Below are positions 28,176 through 35,314 of a stretch of 64,000 bases of DNA, piece after piece (the first letter of the stretch is position 1; each line of letters starts with the position of its first letter). Origin of the DNA: CAVSWT01 sp963775245 (GTDB lineage Bacteria; Bacteroidota; Ignavibacteria; Ignavibacteriales; Ignavibacteriaceae); the NCBI GenBank assembly GCA_963775245.1, contig CAVZID010000033.1:1-64000 (forward strand), given 5' to 3'. The notes beneath the pieces were generated by a model. That model was not told the DNA's origin. It saw only the letters and a list, made by a program, of their open reading frames with translations, and did no database searches. Position numbers and translations under genes: made by a program.

Positions 28176-28210
28176 ACCCATCCCAACCCTTCCCTTGAGA
28201 ATGGAAGGGC
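28176..28210. repeat. Palindromic repeat, family B copy 2
   Basis: The segment beginning AACCCATCCC and continuing CCCTTCCCTTGA is the reverse-complement counterpart of the element at 24081-24118, with small differences in the loop. Confidence 0.65.
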
Positions 28211-28366
28211 TTACCGATAGAACTGACTTAGACATTTTTATTCTATCAACTTATTGTTATATAAACATTATTGTATGTTGGGATAAATTTAAATTGATGA
28301 TTATACGATATAATCAGAATGCACCACTAAAAAATAATTTTCACACAGCCTTAGTCACTATGCGAT

Positions 28367-28660
28367 ATGTGGAAAAGTAAAAAAACAAAGTTTTATATTT
28401 GGTTAATCATTGTCTTAATTGGAGCAGCTTATTTATTTTTTAATGAGTTTGGAGTTTTAAAATTTATTCAACTTAAAAATGATGTTGATTCCCTTCAACA
28501 AAAGATAACTAAAGTTGATGAAGAGAATAAAAATCTTAAAGCAGAAATTGATTCACTTAAAAGAAAAGTGCCTGCTAAGATTGAACAGGTTGCCAGAGAA
28601 AAATATGATATGATGCGCAAGGGTGAAAAGAAAATTGAAATGAATGAAGTAGAAAAATAA
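28367..28660 (+). CDS. FtsB/DivIC-like septum formation initiator
   Basis: 97 aa with one membrane helix (about 9-27, FYIWLIIVLIGAAYLFF), then a coiled coil (LKNDVDSLQQKITKVDEENK) and the conserved tail AREKYDMMRKGEKK. This order and size match the FtsB/DivIC family, bitopic divisome proteins that act with FtsL and FtsQ at the septum. It precedes rarA by 2 bp, an arrangement consistent with an operon. A cell-envelope role fits the nearby ddl gene. Confidence 0.88.
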   Translation: MWKSKKTKFYIWLIIVLIGAAYLFFNEFGVLKFIQLKNDVDSLQQKITKVDEENKNLKAEIDSLKRKVPAKIEQVAREKYDMMRKGEKKIEMNEVEK

Positions 28661-28662
28661 AC

Positions 28663-29955
28663 ATGGCAAAAGTAAACCTTCCTCAAATACCTTTAGCAGA
28701 AAGAGTGCGTCCAAAAGATTTAAATGAATTCAAAGGCCAGCTTGAACTTTTAGGAGAAGGCAAGCCAATTCGTTTAATGATTGAGAATGATGCTTTAAGC
28801 TCATTTATTTTATGGGGGCCTCCGGGTACTGGTAAAACAACGATTGCAAAAATTATAGCTAATAAAACTCAGTCTGAGTTTCATCAATTGAATGCAGTGT
28901 CTTCCGGCGTGAAAGATATTCGTGCAATAATTGAAATTGCATCTCAAAATAAATTGATGGGAAAGAAAACAATTTTATTCATTGATGAAATTCATAGATT
29001 TAACAAAGCACAGCAGGATGCTCTTCTTCATTCTGTTGAAGAGGGGATTATTGTTTTAATTGGAGCTACAACTGAGAATCCTTCTTTTGAAGTTATCCCG
29101 GCACTTCGCAGCAGAGCTCGAGTTTTTATTCTTGAAGAATTATCAAAGCAAAATCTTTTGGACATTATAAATTCCGCTATTAAGGAGGATGAGTTTTTAT
29201 CAGAGCTTCAAATAAAAGAAATCGATACAGACTTTTTAATTTATCTTTCCGGTGGAGATGCAAGAACTTTATTGAATATTTTTGAAGCAGCGGTAACGCA
29301 AGAGTATAAATCCCAACCTATTAAAATTTCCAAAACAGTTTTAGAAAATGTTGTTCAGAAAAAAAATATTTTGTACGACAAAGGCGGAGAAGAGCATTAT
29401 AACGTAATTTCCGCATTCATAAAAAGTGTCCGCGGCAGCGATCCCGATGCTGCTTTATATTGGATGGCAAGAATGCTGGAAGGAGGCGAAGATCCTTTGT
29501 TTATTGCTAGAAGATTAGTTGTACTTGCCTCTGAAGATATTGGTAATGCTTCACCAAACGGGCTTGTACTTGCTGAAGCTGCATTTGAAGCTGTTCATAA
29601 AATTGGAATGCCGGAAGCAAGAATAATCTTAGCTCAATGTACAACTTACTTAGCTTCATCTCCTAAAAGCAACGCCTCATATCTTGGAATTGATGGAGCA
29701 ATTTCAGCTGTAAAAAATAATCCGTTGTTTCCTGTTCCAATTCATTTAAGAAATGCCCCGGCTAAGTTGATGAAAGAAATTGGATACGGCAGAGAGTATA
29801 AATATCCTCATGATTATGAAAATCATTTTTTAGATGAACCTTATTTACCGGATGAATTGAAGAACAAACAGTTTTATTTCCCAACAGAAAACGGACAGGA
29901 AAAGAAGTTAAAAGATTGGTTGAAATTTTTATGGAAAGGGAAGAAGAAATATTAA
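28663..29955 (+). CDS. rarA: Replication-associated recombination protein A (RarA/MgsA)
   Basis: 430 aa AAA+ ATPase that acts at stalled replication forks. Walker A is WGPPGTGKTT (51-60), Walker B is TILFIDEIHRF (103-113), and the sensor region is GATTENPSFEVIPALRSRARVF. The C-terminal part has the RarA-specific block AALYWMARMLEGGEDPLFIARRLVVLASEDIGNA and the final YPHDYENHFLDEPYLPDEL. Length and all motifs are normal. It starts 2 bp after the DivIC-like gene and is probably cotranscribed with it. Confidence 0.96.
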   Translation: MAKVNLPQIPLAERVRPKDLNEFKGQLELLGEGKPIRLMIENDALSSFILWGPPGTGKTTIAKIIANKTQSEFHQLNAVSSGVKDIRAIIEIASQNKLMGKKTILFIDEIHRFNKAQQDALLHSVEEGIIVLIGATTENPSFEVIPALRSRARVFILEELSKQNLLDIINSAIKEDEFLSELQIKEIDTDFLIYLSGGDARTLLNIFEAAVTQEYKSQPIKISKTVLENVVQKKNILYDKGGEEHYNVISAFIKSVRGSDPDAALYWMARMLEGGEDPLFIARRLVVLASEDIGNASPNGLVLAEAAFEAVHKIGMPEARIILAQCTTYLASSPKSNASYLGIDGAISAVKNNPLFPVPIHLRNAPAKLMKEIGYGREYKYPHDYENHFLDEPYLPDELKNKQFYFPTENGQEKKLKDWLKFLWKGKKKY

Positions 29956-30387
29956 TAATTACAAGATTAAAAGAATACAAAATTTGAAGATTAAATATTT
30001 CTTATCCGTTTAAGTCCGTCGCATCAGTGATTTTCTGTTTCCCAATTTTTCTAAATGCAATAAACCACAGATTTAACGGATTAAACAGATTTTCGCGGAT
30101 TAGAATTGTAATTTATTCTCTGAACAATAAAAGTTAGCTACTTCATTTTACTCCACTCTTATTTATTAAATCTTGCAATCTTGAAATTAAAGAAGTGCAA
30201 ACATTTTCCCCGGCAATTGTTTAACTAACTCCCTTAAACTCAAGTGACAACAAATGAACAAGACAATCAGAAGTTGATAAATTCGTCAGTGAAGAAATTT
30301 TATCAATCTGAACTCGGTTCATGATTAAGTGCTGCAATTATTTTTTCTTCAAATAAATTTAACTCGATTTGGGGTTTCGGAATATTT
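29956..30387. other. 432-bp intergenic region with an inverted repeat pair
   Basis: Convergent intergenic region between rarA and dprA. The segment at about 30063-30100 (ACCACAGATTTAACGGATT then AACAGATTTTCGCGGAT) is matched loosely in inverted orientation at 30004-30035 (ATCCGTTTAAGTCCGT). This kind of sequence is a common intergenic repeat. No gene is visible in the rest. Confidence 0.55.
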
Positions 30388-31313
30388 TTACCAAGAATTG
30401 GTTTCAATTTTAAGTTCTAACGAAACTAAAATTTCCTCAGCGCAAGTAACTAATTGAGCTTCACCTTTTTGAATCAAAAGATTTGTTCCTTCAGATTGCC
30501 GTACACTTAAATTTCCTGGTATGGAAAATACTTCTCTATTTTGGTCTAAGGCTAAAGCCGCTGTCTGCATGGCACCTCCGGCTTTTCCGGATTCAATAAC
30601 CAAAGCTCCAATACTTAATCCTGAAATTATTCTATTCCTTCTCGGAAAATTTTCGGCATTCGGCTGTGTTCCTAATTTGAATTCAGAAATGATCAATCCG
30701 TTCTTTGCAATCTGTTCAAATAATTTTTTATTCTCAGGAGGATAAATAACATCTAATCCCTGAACCAATGATTGCAATAGTTCTTCCGTCATTCTTTAAC
30801 GCTGCACTATGTGCAATTGAATCAATTCCTCTTGCTAATCCACTGATAATAGTAATTCCTTGAGACGATAAATCAGATAACAATCCTTTCTGCTTGCAAT
30901 TTCCCATAAGAGGTTGGAATTCTTGTCCCAACTACGGCTATAGAATATTTGTCTTCTTCTTTAAATTCACCAAGAGTATAAATTAAAAGCGGAGGATCAT
31001 AAATCTTTTTTAGTAACGATGGATACTCAGAATCCCAAACGGTAATTATATTCCCACCAATTTTTTCCAGCTTTGATAATTCTTTTTCAGTGTCTGCAAG
31101 TATTTCATCTCTTCTCGTATGTGCTTTGTGAATTCTTTTTGCAAGGTGAGTGCTAATTCCCCCGACTTCCATCAATGATTGAAAATCCGCAGAAAGGATT
31201 TTTTCAGTAGTTCTGAATTTTGAAAGAAGATTTCTAATTTTACCCGGTCCAATGCCGTCAATTGAAAGAAGAAGATTTAAATTGGTGAGCTGCTCAAGAT
31301 TTAATTTAGTCAC
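30388..31313 (-). pseudogene. dprA: DNA-processing protein DprA, interrupted by two frameshifts
   Basis: The three pieces together give a near full-length DprA, which binds single-stranded DNA and loads RecA in transformation. The first piece (GTG at 31313) has a helix-hairpin-helix-like N-terminus (LLLSIDGIGPGKIRNLLSKF) and AVVGTRIPTSYGKLQAERIV. The second piece carries SDLSSQGITIISGLARGIDSIAHSAAL. The third carries LDVIYPPENKKLFEQI and later ALDQNREVFSIPGN. An extra A near 30878 and another near 30757 break the frame; removing both restores a continuous product. Either the gene is decayed or these are sequencing indels. Seven other frameshifts occur in the window, so the second is quite possible. 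The start lies near the end of the EutN gene, in the same direction. Confidence 0.88.
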
Positions 31314-31335
31314 AATAAAATAGATTTTTTTGAAA

Positions 31336-31608
31336 TTATTTAACTTCAATATTATCAACAACAGCAACAATAATAGTATGTGCCGGTGCTTTTCTGTGCC
31401 CCAATATTTGCTGTACTGCTGCCCCTTCCTGAACTACCAAAACAGTATCCCCAATCCCTGCATCAACAGTATCGAGTGCAATAACATCTTTCGCAGAAGT
31501 GAAATTTCCATCCGGATCAATTTGATGAATTATTAGGAGCTTATGTCCCTTTAGATTAGAGTTTTTTTGAGTAGATACTACGTTGCCTTTAACTTTTGCC
31601 AGAAGCAA
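31336..31608 (-). CDS. EutN/CcmL-family microcompartment vertex protein
   Basis: 90 aa, the usual size. The family pattern is clear: MLLAKVKGNVVSTQKN at the N-terminus, LIIHQID, the DVIALDTVDAGIGDTVLVVQEGAA block and the C-terminal HTIIVAVVDNIEV. These proteins form pentamers that cap the vertices of bacterial microcompartments. No BMC-domain shell hexamer or encapsulated enzyme is encoded nearby; the neighbours are a small membrane protein and dprA. It overlaps the upstream gene by 20 bp, so it is coupled to it. It may contribute to a microcompartment encoded elsewhere or serve another role. Confidence 0.92.
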   Translation of the reverse strand: MLLAKVKGNVVSTQKNSNLKGHKLLIIHQIDPDGNFTSAKDVIALDTVDAGIGDTVLVVQEGAAVQQILGHRKAPAHTIIVAVVDNIEVK

Positions 31609-31885
31609 CTTTGTGTTCCTCTGAATTTATTTTTGCGTTTTTATCTTCGTAAAAGATAGAGCCCGGGAAAATTAACAAATAAGCAATAATAAGAATAATG
31701 GGAGAAAAAACTAAAGAGGCTGTACTATCCCATTGACCGATGCTCATAACATAAAATCCTAAGATTAAAACAACAAAACCTAAAATAAGCAGCAAATAAT
31801 TCTTTTTTGTCCAATAAATTTTAAATGGAGAAGTAAAAACTTTTTTCGACTGCCTAACGTTTCTTTTCTTTACTGTTTTTGCCAT
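31589..31885 (-). CDS. Small membrane protein, DUF3098-like
   Basis: 98 aa. A basic N-terminus (KTVKKRNVRQSKK) is followed by FKIYWTKKNYLLLILGFVVLILGFYVMSIGQWDS and a second hydrophobic segment ILIIAYLLIFPGSIFY, giving two membrane helices. The first half matches what I remember of DUF3098, a Bacteroidota family of unknown function. The C-terminal 20 residues are polar. The ribosome site AAGGATA lies 9 bp before the ATG. It is co-directional with and overlaps the EutN gene by 20 bp. A structured RNA candidate with its own promoter lies directly upstream, so expression may depend on read-through of its terminator. Confidence 0.82.
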   Translation of the reverse strand: MAKTVKKRNVRQSKKVFTSPFKIYWTKKNYLLLILGFVVLILGFYVMSIGQWDSTASLVFSPIILIIAYLLIFPGSIFYEDKNAKINSEEHKVASGKS

Positions 31886-31899
31886 ATCATATTATCCTT

Positions 31900-31988
31900 A
31901 AAAAATAAAATAAAGCCCAGTGATGGGGGTACCACTGGGCTCGACTCGTTACCATCAAAGGGCAGGGGAGAACCCTTTGAAAGAGTCA
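31900..31988 (-). ncRNA. Candidate small RNA or attenuating leader with C-rich loops
   Basis: Read on the minus strand, hairpin one has GACTC/GAGTC (31984-31988 with 31944-31948) enclosing the perfect stem TCAAAGGG/CCCTTTGA and a loop TTCTCCCCTG. Hairpin two is AGCCCAGTG/CACTGGGCT (31934-31942 with 31915-31923) with loop GTACCCCCAT, followed by a T-rich run like an intrinsic terminator. A promoter-like pair lies just upstream. The transcript would be about 90 nt. It could be a stand-alone sRNA whose C-rich loops pair with G-rich ribosome sites, or a leader that controls the DUF3098-EutN genes. I could not match it to a known RNA family. Confidence 0.55.
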
Positions 31989-31994
31989 TTCGAA

Positions 31995-32023
31995 ATATAA
32001 ACTCATATCTCCTATTTGTCAAG
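31995..32023 (-). promoter_or_regulatory. Promoter of the structured RNA candidate
   Basis: On the minus strand, TTGACA (32018-32023) and TATATT (31995-32000) are separated by exactly 17 bp. The same stretch also fits the Bacteroidota pattern: TTG, 20 bp, then TATATTTC. A start near 31988 would put the first RNA hairpin at the very 5' end. Confidence 0.6.
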
Positions 32024-32030
32024 AATTTAT

Positions 32031-32279
32031 TTACTTACTTATTTGATAAACTATTTTTCTTATAGTATCAAACTGCAAGTAAGGGTATTCTTCTCTTATA
32101 GTGTCGATAGCGTCTCCAGCGCTAACTTTACTTGCCCGCAATTGTTTGAATTTTTTGCGGATCTGATAATCTCTAACCGACTTTTCATCAATCAATCCCT
32201 GAGCATTAAGCAAATCATAAATGTCATCACTAATGAGGTCTGATAGAGGATTATCTATCTTAGCTTTAATTGTTTTCAT
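32031..32279 (-). CDS. Small helical protein of unknown function
   Basis: 82 aa, no signal peptide or membrane segment. The C-terminal half (KKFKQLRASKVSAGDAIDTI, then EYPYLQFDTIRKIVYQ) could form a helix-turn-helix, but no family is recognised. The ribosome site GGAAAG precedes the ATG closely. A leader with competing hairpins and a terminator lies 100 bp upstream, so premature termination may control it. Candidate roles include DNA or RNA binding; that is a guess. Confidence 0.7.
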   Translation of the reverse strand: MKTIKAKIDNPLSDLISDDIYDLLNAQGLIDEKSVRDYQIRKKFKQLRASKVSAGDAIDTIREEYPYLQFDTIRKIVYQISK

Positions 32280-32372
32280 CGCGTCTTTCCTTTCATTTTG
32301 TTAGTAAACAATTAACCTATTTATGAGTATCAATTATCGCTATATACTTTTTCCTCTAAAAAAATGTTCCTT

Positions 32373-32496
32373 TAAAAAAATAAAAACCGACCAGAGACAA
32401 TCCCTAAAATCGGCGTACCTTTGCTACTCTGGTTTAACTAAGATATAAAATTTCTAACCTAGTAGCAAATCGTTTATAACAAACTTCCCTAATTGT
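32373..32496 (-). ncRNA. Candidate transcription-attenuation leader with competing hairpins
   Basis: On the minus strand, TTTGCTACT (32461-32469) pairs perfectly with AGTAGCAAA (32420-32428), extended by a GGTT/AACC pair. The 3' part of this hairpin overlaps the first arm of a second stem, ACCAGAG/CTCTGGT (32427-32433 with 32390-32396). That second stem is followed by TCGG and a long T-rich run, so it looks like a terminator. The two structures exclude each other, as in riboswitches and attenuators. The loop holds GGTACGCCGAT, similar to GGTACCCCCAT in the RNA at 31900. The ligand or signal is unknown. Confidence 0.5.
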
Positions 32497-32502
32497 TAGC
32501 TT

Positions 32503-32532
32503 CAAAATTATATTTAAATATGATAATGTCAA
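32503..32532 (-). promoter_or_regulatory. Bacteroidota-type promoter of the attenuation leader
   Basis: On the minus strand, TTG (32530-32532, in TTGACA) is followed after 19 bp by TAATTTTG (32503-32510). This matches the TTG/TAnnTTTG pattern of Bacteroidota housekeeping promoters. The predicted start is near 32496. Confidence 0.6.
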
Positions 32533-32705
32533 GGATATAAAGATTAAAATTTGTTAATAATTATAGTAAGAGAAATTTGAGGAAAGGGACAAAACCATTT
32601 AATATTTTAATAGGATTAGACTAAATTAAAATACATTTAGTTCAAATTATCTTAATTTTACAGGACTAAATTTCAACGTAAGTTTAATTGAATTAAGTCC
32701 CAATT

Positions 32706-33926
32706 ATGAAGTTAGTTCAAGAATTTATAATATATATGCCCAAACAAGTGCTTTCCATTTTAATAATTTCTTTGCTACTAAGATTGCTCGCAATCTTTTT
32801 CATTTCGGACGTCAGTAAAGATTTCTATTGGGAATATGGAGAAATAGCAAGAAATATTGTAAATGGAAATAGCTATGGCCTTTTTTATGGCGAGGGCCTG
32901 GATATACATTCAAATCCAAATGTTATTCCTTATAAATCCGCTTTTATGCCTCCAGGATATGTTATTTTTTTAATTCCTTTTATGTTAATAAAAAAAATAG
33001 TATTAAGAAATATTTTAATACTTATAATTCAAGCTATAATTTCAGTTTTTACTATTTTATTGTTATATAAATTAAGTTTACTATTTTTTTCAAAAACTAC
33101 TTCGCTAATTGCCATAATTATTGTTAGTATTACTCCAGAATTTATATACTCAGTTTTATCTTTTACTCCAACGGTAATATATCATTTTTTAATAATTGTA
33201 TTATTCCTACTATTGCTTACAAAGAATTTTAATAGAAAACAATTAATTATTGTTGGTTCCATAATAGCAATAATTATTTATTTCAGATCTGAATTCATTT
33301 TATTTGCTTTGATGCTTTGTGGATATTTTTTCTTAGTTAAAAAGTTCCAGCATTCATTAATAATATTTGCTGCAGTAATATTACTATTATTTCCATGGGG
33401 TTTAAGAAACTATCTTACCTTTCATAAGTTTGTTCCACTAACTACAAGTTTTGGGTTGAATCTTTATAGAGGAAATAATCCAATTGACATAGGTTATTGG
33501 GGAGATGAAAAAATCATTAATAATATAAAAGGCGATGATTCTTTTGAATTGAATATGAATGGGGCTTATAAAGACAGTGCACTATCTTTTATCAAAAATA
33601 ATCCTTTGGGTGTCATAAAAAATGCCGGAACAAAGTTCGTTGATTTCTGGTTTTTTAATTTAAGCGATAAAAGAACAAATAATATGCTATATTTACTGCC
33701 TTCAATTTTTATTTTAATATTTTTTATTATTGGGTTAATAAAAAGTTTTTCTTGGGAGAAATATAAATATTTTTATATGTTTTTTATTTATTCAACATTA
33801 ATAGTTCTAATATTCTTCCCAATGATAAGATATCAAACCATGATGAAGATAATGATGATACCATTTAGTGCATTTGGAATTGAGAATGTTTTTGGATCTA
33901 TCTTGATTAAGAAACACTTCAATTAA
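32706..33926 (+). CDS. GT39/ArnT-like membrane glycosyltransferase
   Basis: 406 aa with about ten predicted membrane helices. The first periplasmic loop contains DVSKDFYWEYGEIARNIVNG and KSAFMPPGYVIFL, the acidic and proline-rich pattern of the PMT/ArnT-like GT-C glycosyltransferases that use polyprenyl-phosphate sugars. It would transfer a sugar on the outer face of the inner membrane. It is the first gene of the long polysaccharide cluster. The acceptor is unknown. Confidence 0.82.
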   Translation: MKLVQEFIIYMPKQVLSILIISLLLRLLAIFFISDVSKDFYWEYGEIARNIVNGNSYGLFYGEGLDIHSNPNVIPYKSAFMPPGYVIFLIPFMLIKKIVLRNILILIIQAIISVFTILLLYKLSLLFFSKTTSLIAIIIVSITPEFIYSVLSFTPTVIYHFLIIVLFLLLLTKNFNRKQLIIVGSIIAIIIYFRSEFILFALMLCGYFFLVKKFQHSLIIFAAVILLLFPWGLRNYLTFHKFVPLTTSFGLNLYRGNNPIDIGYWGDEKIINNIKGDDSFELNMNGAYKDSALSFIKNNPLGVIKNAGTKFVDFWFFNLSDKRTNNMLYLLPSIFILIFFIIGLIKSFSWEKYKYFYMFFIYSTLIVLIFFPMIRYQTMMKIMMIPFSAFGIENVFGSILIKKHFN

Positions 33927-34070
33927 TTGATATTATTTTCTTATAGAGTATCTTTACAAATCGAAAGCAGGATTAAATTGCTATAAAAATTTCAATTAGT
34001 TTTCTTGCAAAAGCAGAGTGAAAAATAGTAAGTTTATATTTTAAATCATTAAAAATAATTTGAACAAATT

Positions 34071-35249
34071 ATGGCAGAAAATAAAAAAGTTGACCTATTA
34101 GACTATTTGGTCCTTTTAGTTAAATGGAAAAGATTTCTCCTTATCTTTTTTATTATTTCAATGATTATTTCATATCTAGCAATTTATTTTTTTGTTAACG
34201 AAAAATTTGAATCAACCGCATTATTATTACCCTCTCAAGAAGATAATTCGACCAATTTTCTTTCGGGGTTATCCGCCCTAAAAGGTTTGCCTTTTGATAT
34301 TGGCGGCCTTACTTCTAATTCGGATGTAGATTTATATAATTCAATAGTTTATAGTAGAAGTTTGTTGGACGATGTAATTAAAAAATATGATTTATTTAAA
34401 GTATATAAGATTGATACCTTTCAAATTGATTATTACGAACAGGCATTAAAGACTTTAAGAAATAGTATAAATGCAGATGTTAATGAAGATGGAATAACTT
34501 ATAATATTACTGTAAGTGCTCCAGCTCCAAAATTAGCTGCGAATATGACTAATTATATAGTAGAACAGTTGAATAACACAATAATAAATTTAAAAGTAAA
34601 AAAATCGAAATTAAACAGACAGTTTTTGGAAGCGCGTGTGAATGATATAAAAGATAGCCTTAGAAATGCAGAAAACCAGATGAAATTATTCCAGGAAAAA
34701 ACTGGAATGTTTGAAGCAGAAAATCAGACCAAAGCAATTCTAGAGCAACTAGCTAAATTCCAGGCAACGATAGCTGAAAAACAAACTCAATATTCAATTT
34801 ACAAGGAAATATATGGAGACAATTCTCCGCAGACCGAGAGTGCAAAAATTATTGCTAAAGAATTTGCACAAAAATTAAAAAATATGGAAAAAGGTAAAGA
34901 CAGTATAAATACATTGTTATCTTTAAATAAACTTCCCCAAAATGCAATTGATTACTTTAGACATTTTCGTGATGTGGAAGTTTATACAAATATTCTTGAG
35001 TTTGAATTACCACTTTATGAACAAGCAAAATTTCAGGAGCAAAAGGATGTGCCTATATTACAAATAATAGATTCGGCAATACCACCAGCTAAAAGAAGCT
35101 TTCCTAAAAGAACTCTTTTAGCGTTTTTAATTACTTTTGTTTTAATGATGATAGTCTTCGTATATATTTTATTAAAAGAAAATAAAGAACTAAGTGAGTC
35201 TGATAATTTTCTGTATATTAAAAATAATATATTGAAATGGAAATCTTAA
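34071..35249 (+). CDS. Wzz/GumC-type polysaccharide chain-length regulator
   Basis: 392 aa. A short cytoplasmic N-terminus leads to a first membrane helix (about 23-43), then a periplasmic domain with the Wzz-family beginning YESTALLLPS in the form FESTALLLPSQED. A long helical coiled-coil stretch follows (about 175-290), then a second membrane helix (about 345-367) preceded by a proline-rich PAKRSFPKRTLL. No C-terminal BY-kinase domain is present, so this is the kinase-less form. It sets polymer length together with the Wzx- and Wzy-like proteins encoded next. Confidence 0.92.
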   Translation: MAENKKVDLLDYLVLLVKWKRFLLIFFIISMIISYLAIYFFVNEKFESTALLLPSQEDNSTNFLSGLSALKGLPFDIGGLTSNSDVDLYNSIVYSRSLLDDVIKKYDLFKVYKIDTFQIDYYEQALKTLRNSINADVNEDGITYNITVSAPAPKLAANMTNYIVEQLNNTIINLKVKKSKLNRQFLEARVNDIKDSLRNAENQMKLFQEKTGMFEAENQTKAILEQLAKFQATIAEKQTQYSIYKEIYGDNSPQTESAKIIAKEFAQKLKNMEKGKDSINTLLSLNKLPQNAIDYFRHFRDVEVYTNILEFELPLYEQAKFQEQKDVPILQIIDSAIPPAKRSFPKRTLLAFLITFVLMMIVFVYILLKENKELSESDNFLYIKNNILKWKS

Positions 35250-35314
35250 ACTGAGAAAATTGTAGTTTTAAAATGTTTAATTGAACATATGGTTTATAGA
35301 AATAAGGAAATGAT

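Larger units (their letters stand above)
27999..28366. other. 368-bp repeat-rich intergenic region
   Basis: Three hairpin elements lie here: a family A copy at 28047-28066, a CTCTCC...GGGAGAG hairpin at 28119-28140, and a family B copy at 28176-28210. An open frame of 113 codons runs through them, but its product is just translated repeat DNA and I do not accept it as a gene. Confidence 0.7.
32280..32705. other. 426-bp divergent intergenic region with leader RNA and promoter
   Basis: The left part holds the minus-strand leader (32373-32496) and its promoter. The right part, before the 32706 gene, is AT-rich and presumably carries the promoter for the start of the polysaccharide cluster; I could not locate it. 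Confidence 0.6.

Noticed and set aside
28039..28380. A 113-codon open frame between ddl and the DivIC-like gene
   Set aside because: It runs through several palindromic repeats and overlaps the DivIC start; the product has no protein-like composition or recognisable domain.
31915..31988. The structured region as a tRNA or known riboswitch
   Set aside because: There is no T-loop GTTCGA pattern, no anticodon arm or CCA end, and none of the riboswitch core sequences I can recall matches.
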